From contig JBBPFI010000003.1 in the NCBI GenBank assembly GCA_037974965.1, forward strand, positions 1,674,001-1,738,000: 64,000 nucleotides of DNA. The letters run 5' to 3'. The DNA comes from Dacryopinax spathularia. Its lineage: Eukaryota > Basidiomycota > Dacrymycetes > Dacrymycetales > Dacrymycetaceae. How positions within the stretch are numbered: the first letter of the stretch is position 1; each line of letters starts with the position of its first letter. The notes beneath the pieces were generated by a model, which did no database searches, had not been told where the DNA came from, and saw only the letters and a list, made by a program, of their open reading frames with translations. The translations under genes were made by a program, and so were the position numbers. Shown here in pieces: positions 58,118-64,000 of the stretch.

Positions 58118-61100
58118 ATGAGCTACAAAGACCCCTCTCCGTTCCTTACCGTATCTTCCCCCACCGAGGACACCAACCTCCTGCGGGTCGACACGTCCTT
58201 CACAACCCTCTCACCATCCGACCTCGACACGCCCTCGCCGTCCAAATCACCCTCGACTGGCCGAGCCCGGGCTCTCTCGCTCGCAATACCCTCCCTGCTC
58301 ACTTCGTCCAGCTCAAAGGACTCTCCCGTGCCTGTTACTCCCGTTCAGGAAGTGGATAATAGGAACGTCAACGCTCCTCTCTCCCGACTCCGCGTAGAAT
58401 ATCGCAAGCTCCTGCGTCATGTCCTCCAAAGACTACAAGAACGTCCTAAACCCAGCGGGCTATTCACCTCACCGAGGAACTCGTCCAGCGGCCTTCCTAG
58501 AGCTTCGAGCGAGGGTTCCGGACTGGGAGGGTTCGTGAGTATCTCTACTGGTCTTGGGGGTGGAGTGGGGTTCGAGAGTGAGAGTGAGGATGAGCCTGGA
58601 GGACCTGCTGGGAAGGGCGCTGCTAGGAAGGTGGACGATACGGAGGAGACGTGTGACCGGATGTTCGAGTTGAGGGAGGTGCTGTTGGGTGCTGAGCTGA
58701 AGGGACTGCATATCCTCAGGTCCGCATAGCCCGCACTCTCGCTCGAATACGCCTGACGTAACTCTAGTTCTGGCGTGAACGATGAGGATCCTACCGCTCA
58801 TCGCAGTTCTGGCCTTCCGTTTGGGAGAAGACGGAGAAGTACCCTGGGGAACTCCGATAAACCCCGACCAGGATTTCCCGGCAAAGAGAAGGCGGACGAA
58901 GGTCTCCAGCTCTTCCATCAATGCATCGCCCTCCTCGCTGAACTGATATCCAACGACTGTCGCTTCACGATCACCCATTTCCGACCCGAGCGACCCCCCA
59001 ACACACTCCAATCCCTCTGCATCGACGTCGCCCAATGTCTCCTCGTCTCCCAAAAGGGAGAAGCGAGGGCGAAAGGAGCGTACGAAGTGGGACTGGCGAT
59101 GATTCCCGCGTTTGAGAGTTTTCCGGGGTCGATGCGGGGACGGTTGTGTGGGTTTTTTGAGGGCGTTCTGAGGGGGTGTCTGAGCGATTTGAAGCTTGTG
59201 CTTGCGGGACGGAAGAAGGAGGTGGACGGGGATCCGTTTGAGGATCGCACGTTTGCCTTTAACGCTCCTCAGATCTCAATCCAGGTCGACGATACAACTG
59301 CGAACCCGGGCGGCGATTCGCCAGATGGCACCGGGAACCAGCTATGGTCGACGGAAGATACGGTCAAGAAGAGCATCGTCAGCAGTTACGCGCCTGATCA
59401 ACCTCTTGCCGTGTACTACCTCTCGTCGCTTACCGCTCCCCTTTTGGCGTCGATCTTGGAGAACATCGACATGACATCCCCCTCGTCAGACGACGACAGT
59501 TTCTGGGTCCACCGCCTGTTCCGCACAGTGGTCGAACTGAAGCCCGACACTTATCAAGACGTCCTCGAAATCGTCGCCTACGGAACTTCCCGCGCACGCA
59601 GCGCGGCCCTCTCCGTCCTCGCCACCTTCTGGCCAAAGGCACTGGGGCACAACGTCGTCTGCCTCCCCATCCCTCCCTGGAAATCACCCGAAGAGTCCGC
59701 AAGCGACATCCTTCGCGGCATCCAAGAACCCTCCCAACATCCGTATGCCCACGAGTTCTTGCCATGGAGATTCCCCCCTCCTCCGCGGAGGAACACAGGA
59801 GCAAGCATGACAAGCCTGGACGAATTCGCCCGCCAGGCAACTCAGCGCCTAGCCCAAACCCCTTGTCGAGCATGCACGAGACCAGTGCACGACTTCGGCC
59901 TGCTTTGTCCATTCTGCAATTCCGCGGTTCACTTCACGTGCTACGACCCGCCCGAAGGAAGCACAATTGCGGAATATACGACTTCGACCGGTGTTCAGAA
60001 ACTGGCTATAACGCGGTTCTCGCATATCTTGCCTTCGCAGAGGCTTCATCCGCCCGAACCGCTCAAAGTTGCTGGTCATACCTTCAGATGGGTCAACCTC
60101 TTCACGCTGAGCTTGTGTTTCGTATGCCACGAGCCAATCTGGGGCATCGCGAAGCAAGGCGTCATGTGCGGCAGCTGTCGCTGTTGCGCGCACTACGACT
60201 GTGCCTCTTCCCTTCCACCCGGAAACAGCTCCAAATGCCGCTTCCAGACATTGTCAGAGACGGCATACTCCGTCGAGTGGTCCGTCCTGCGCCGCACGTT
60301 CGTCACGCACTACCAGCCGATCGTACTCACGGAAAGGGAACTGCATAACCATTCACACGAAACGGTCTCTGTCATCTATTGCCTGCTCTGGCTCCAGCTG
60401 CAGTTGCTGAATAATGGCGTTGCTGCTGGGTCGCTTATCATCAAGCAGGCGGACCCTACCACGCGCTCGGCTCGGGCGAATGGAGTGGACGAGTTTGAGC
60501 TGCAGTACTTGACTCGGCTGTGCGATGCGGTGTTGCAGAGCGACAGGCTCACGAAGTCCGACTTGCTGCAGGAGTACAGACGGTCTCAGGACATCTCTCT
60601 CCCGTCCCATGCTTTGCTGTTCGACCCGTCGTTCCTCGCCTATATCACCAGTTTGGTCAAGTCACGCCGAGAGAAACAGGACATCGACCTCTCCGGAAGT
60701 TATCTTCGACCCGAGATGCTCACTCCCAGCTCGCCGGAAGAGGAACGGCAGCCTTACGAAATTACCGAGATAGCGCATGTGCATGACGTGCTCTCTCGAG
60801 AACTGCTCGTTGACGTAGACTTCACGGCAAAGCAGATGCTCAGCTACCTTCAACGTCTGGGTTTGCTGGAGCGCGTGGATCGCAACGACAACCTCTTGGA
60901 CGGATCGTCGCCGGCTCGGCAGCTTTGCATGTTTCCGCTTCCGCTTGCTCTAGACTTCTCGAGTAACGTGGAGACGCTGTTCACGGCCATTGAAGCGTGT
61001 CTAAGCGACGTCGATCTCGCCGTCAACGAGGCGGGATTCGCGCTCCTCAGGCGCTGCTGGCCGAACGGGCTCTCGTCCGCCTACGCAGTCGAAAGGCTCG

Positions 61101-64000
61101 TACGAGTCGTTCTCGAGTGGATCATGCGAGAAGAACGTAATCTTCTAACCATAGCTCGTGACTACCTTTCCCGCCAACGGCTTGCACCTGGAATTCGCTC
61201 CGCTCTGGAAACGCAGCCATGGCCAACCGCTACTGCAGTCAAATCTCCTGCCGTCGCGCAAGGCGGTACCATGGCAGGCGGCAATGATTACATGGCCTTC
61301 AGACGAGCGTTACTGGACAAGTATGCCATCCCCTGGTTGTTGAAGGCGCATAACTTGGATACAGCTGCTTACTCAAGGACGTTGCACGAACACTGTCTGT
61401 CCTCAGCAGCGGAGGAAACGGAGGCATCGCGAATGATGAATGAGTTATTCCCTGCGAAAGATGAGGCAGAAGCTCAACCTAAAGCCAGTGTTCCACTCTT
61501 GTCGTCGTGATCACTTACTGATCTTGCTAGCAGATTGATGTCGCCTTTGCCGACGCTACACTACGAGCTTTCCTGAAGCTATGTCAAGTCTCGGTTGTAT
61601 TTACTGCATTCGATGAGCTGTTCATGTTCTGGCTGGATGAGATCTCCAATCATGGTTCCGACTCGGTAAGGTCAAGCCATGCCGCGCTTGGTGATGTTAA
61701 CGCCAACACGCCAATAGCCAATGGTTGTCCGAACTTTACCACGTATCTTTCAAGCAGAATCCGATACTGCAAGGCGTTCAACACTTGCAGGCGACATCGC
61801 TGTCGAACAAGACATAAATCTGAGCGACCTCATCGACCCCTGGAGGTCGGTCACATCCGTGGCTTCCGAGGGTGTTGAGGGAGTCGGCCGGTCTTTACGA
61901 TGGGTCCTCGTCTTGGCCCAATCAGGCGTAAATATCCCGGAAATGACTTTCCGACAAATAGCCGGCTACGCGAGGGACTTTCAGGCGCCACTTGAGGTTC
62001 AATTCCTCCTCGTCCATGCCATCTTTGCTAGTATATGGGTCCGTTCATTGGGCCGTCAAGATTTGGCTACGCTCGTCGAGATCCTATTGGAACGCAACGA
62101 AGAGTCCCTGCTCCGTCTGCTCCGCCAAACTTCTCCAGCCCGCCATGCGTACGTCGCGCATCCCTTTTTGGCATGGTTGCTGATATCTCCGTGTAGAGAG
62201 TTGTTCATGAGATTCAGCCTTGCTGGTCTATTGGCTTTGTACGGCGTAGATAGGGAGAAGATAGTCAACAGTGGTCTGATCCGTAGTGAAGAGCATGATG
62301 CGCTCACATCTCGGTGAGTGCGATTCAATTCAAAGAGTGAACCACTTGCTGAGCATACCGTAGTCGGCGAATAGGCGGTAGGCTATTCGGAGCCACCGAG
62401 CGTATGCCTGTGTCGGAAACGTTTGTCGCTATGTTGCTTCGCTTATCGCGAAGTGGAACGGAAGCTACCATGTCATACGCCATGAACTTCCTTGCCCTAC
62501 TCCTGGCGGATGCTACCCTCGTTTCTGACGGAGACCTGGACTTATTTATTGTTGCGAATAATGAGCCGATATGCAGAATGTAAGTATCGATCGCGATCCA
62601 CGACCGTCGGTTTTGACATCCTGTTGACATTCTGAAGGGTCTGGCACTCCTACGCATGGTCTTCTTCACAACTCGCCGATCTACGTATCAAATGCCTGCT
62701 AAAGGCGCTCTCTGTGCAGGGCGCTTTCTTCGCATCCCTCCTGGATGAAGCGTTCGATCCAAACCAGCCGTGGAATAGTCGGTCAGCAGAATGGTCCTGG
62801 CCACAGGATCTCTCTAACTGTGTCTCAGGCTTGACAGTGTTGGAATACTGTTTTCCCTCATTCTGGAGCTGAATAACCGCGACCCGGAGCTACTCACTTC
62901 AATGCATCGTCATCATCTATCTAAGCTATACAGTCGATTTTTCGAGCTGGTTTGGGCAGACGAGCAGGTAGATCTCCAGAAATTTTGCCTCTACATGAAT
63001 ACTGAGATGCCATGCTTTAGGAGCTCGTACGGTCGGCAGTGGAGACGATGTCTGAGACGTTGCTCCCCTCTCATCGGTACTTCATCCAGAGCTGTTGGGA
63101 TAGTCACTTCGAAAGCAGTCCACCGGAGGATAAAGCACATTTTGCCAGGTTCCTCCTACGCCTGCACCCTTACTTTCCAACTTGGTCTCGTTCGTCTATT
63201 TGGCCCGGGCCCATCGTGCACCGCTGATTGTTTTCCAAAGTGATTTCGATACGTACTATCGCTGACATGCTTGGCAATGATCGCACGATGTATGAAGATC
63301 CCACCAGCATCTACGACAACATTATCGACTCCCCGGATTTGTCTGGCGACGAGTTGGACCTAAACCTGCAGGCAATGCTGGTATCGTTGACGTTGTCGTT
63401 TGTGGCGCATGGCATCGCTATCGAACCAGTCGACATGCTAAAGATGAAAGTATTTCTTGCTCGAGTAATAGGCTTCGAACGATCCTTCTTGCGTATTGCA
63501 GCTGATGGCACGTGCCATGTCGTTTTTGGGGAGCTGTCTATGCCGGATCCGGCCGAGCGTGGGCTTTTCTGCCTTAATGCGGTCAAGCGGGTTCTCGACT
63601 CACCGGCCAAGGCGAACATCTCCCCTTCCATGCTGGCGATTATCGTCACACCCGACACCGCGGCTCCCTGTCTCATCGGCACATTACTGGTGGACCTCAT
63701 CTTCGCAACTTTTCGCGAGACCGCGGAGCTTTCCTCGCTACCACATCTCGTCTTAAGATGTTGGCTTGAGAGCTTGATTATCCTCATTCTCAAGGTAAGG
63801 GCTCAAATCATGTGCCGATGAACCTCTGACAACAACTGTCCTGTAGCACGACATGCGATCTGCTGTGCTTAAGCACCTGGATGCGGACCTGCGCTCCACA
63901 GTTCTCCGAACCACCGAGATATTCTTGATGGATACTCCTTACGATAACCGGCAGCTGGCCCTGACTGTGAACCGATGCTATCTGAAGAAGTTCTCTTCGG
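58118..64000 (+). CDS. UNC79-like giant alpha-solenoid protein, 3' end beyond window
   Basis: Exons: 58118-58719, 58768 to about 61500, 61534-61665, 61718-62313, 62382-62579, 62638-62781, 62829-62967, 63021 to about 63117, about 63229-63794, and 63847 past 64000. Over 1700 residues are visible. Residues 1-110 are disordered. LEIVAYGTSRARSAALSVL, then TFWP, near residue 480 parallels human UNC79 (LYVIAYGPSQVKPPAVQML, then HYWP). In both proteins a Cys/His-rich region follows: here CRACTRPV, CPFC, HFTC near 567-590 and CFVC, CGSC, CCAHYDC near 651-680, likely zinc-binding. The rest is helical repeats. UNC79 partners UNC80 in the NALCN channel complex. Two junctions are unresolved: the exon 2 end near 61.49 kb (no GT donor gives the right phase) and the intron around 63.12-63.23 kb. 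The C1/RING-like region alone would also fit other scaffolds. Confidence 0.78.

Noticed and set aside
1-64000. CRISPR arrays or bacterial operons
   Set aside because: No spaced repeats of that type. Spliceosomal introns throughout show a eukaryotic genome.

Overview
This window is nuclear DNA from a fungus, most likely a basidiomycete (yeast-like or smut-like lineage). The grounds are many short introns (about 40-100 nt, GT...AG, often with a CTGAC/CTAAC-like branch site), compact intergenic spaces, and fungal marker proteins: a Crh-type cell-wall transglycosylase, Mip1, Yhm2, Trs85 and Prm10. I cannot name the species. There is no operon logic. The exon models below were built by hand from splice sites and reading phase, and phase closes from start to stop for every multi-exon gene unless stated otherwise.

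Layout. 1-3371 is gene-poor. 3372-4863 (-) is a GPI-anchored GH16 Crh enzyme. It diverges from the mitochondrial DNA polymerase gene MIP1 at 6296-10790 (+). MIP1 converges on a 12-exon, 2363-residue UNC80-like gene at 10999-18634 (-), which diverges from a DHA1 drug/polyamine transporter at 19223-20977 (+). After a 3.5 kb empty stretch comes a Prm10/ThrE-type membrane protein at 24439-28549 (+). 28.6-37 kb looks empty as long ORFs but is an intron-dense block. It holds a complete 13-exon CofD/YvcK-like gene (33402-35507, -), a complete four-exon gene for a 247-residue disordered protein (31972-32861, -), and two partly resolved plus-strand genes ending at 31350 and 36812.

37753-42258 (+) is a single-exon, 1501-residue protein with an F-box-like segment. 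It is followed by Trs85/TRAPPC8 (42626-45119, +), the mitochondrial citrate/oxoglutarate carrier Yhm2 (45974-47218, +), a single-pass membrane protein with a His-Ser repeat (48020-50420, -), a paralog of the first transporter (51834-53658, -), an NmrA-like Rossmann protein (54925-56005, -) and a class 1A (Ura1-type) dihydroorotate dehydrogenase (56774-57872, -). The last gene, from 58118 (+) past the window end, resembles UNC79.

The most interesting signal is that the two large alpha-solenoid genes look like the fungal counterparts of UNC80 and UNC79. These are the paired scaffold subunits of the animal NALCN sodium-leak channel complex. Fungi carry the NALCN-related channel Cch1 and the FAM155-related subunit Mid1, so this points to a fungal channel complex with UNC79/UNC80-type scaffolds, both encoded within 50 kb. 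The homology calls rest on alignment from memory and need a profile search.
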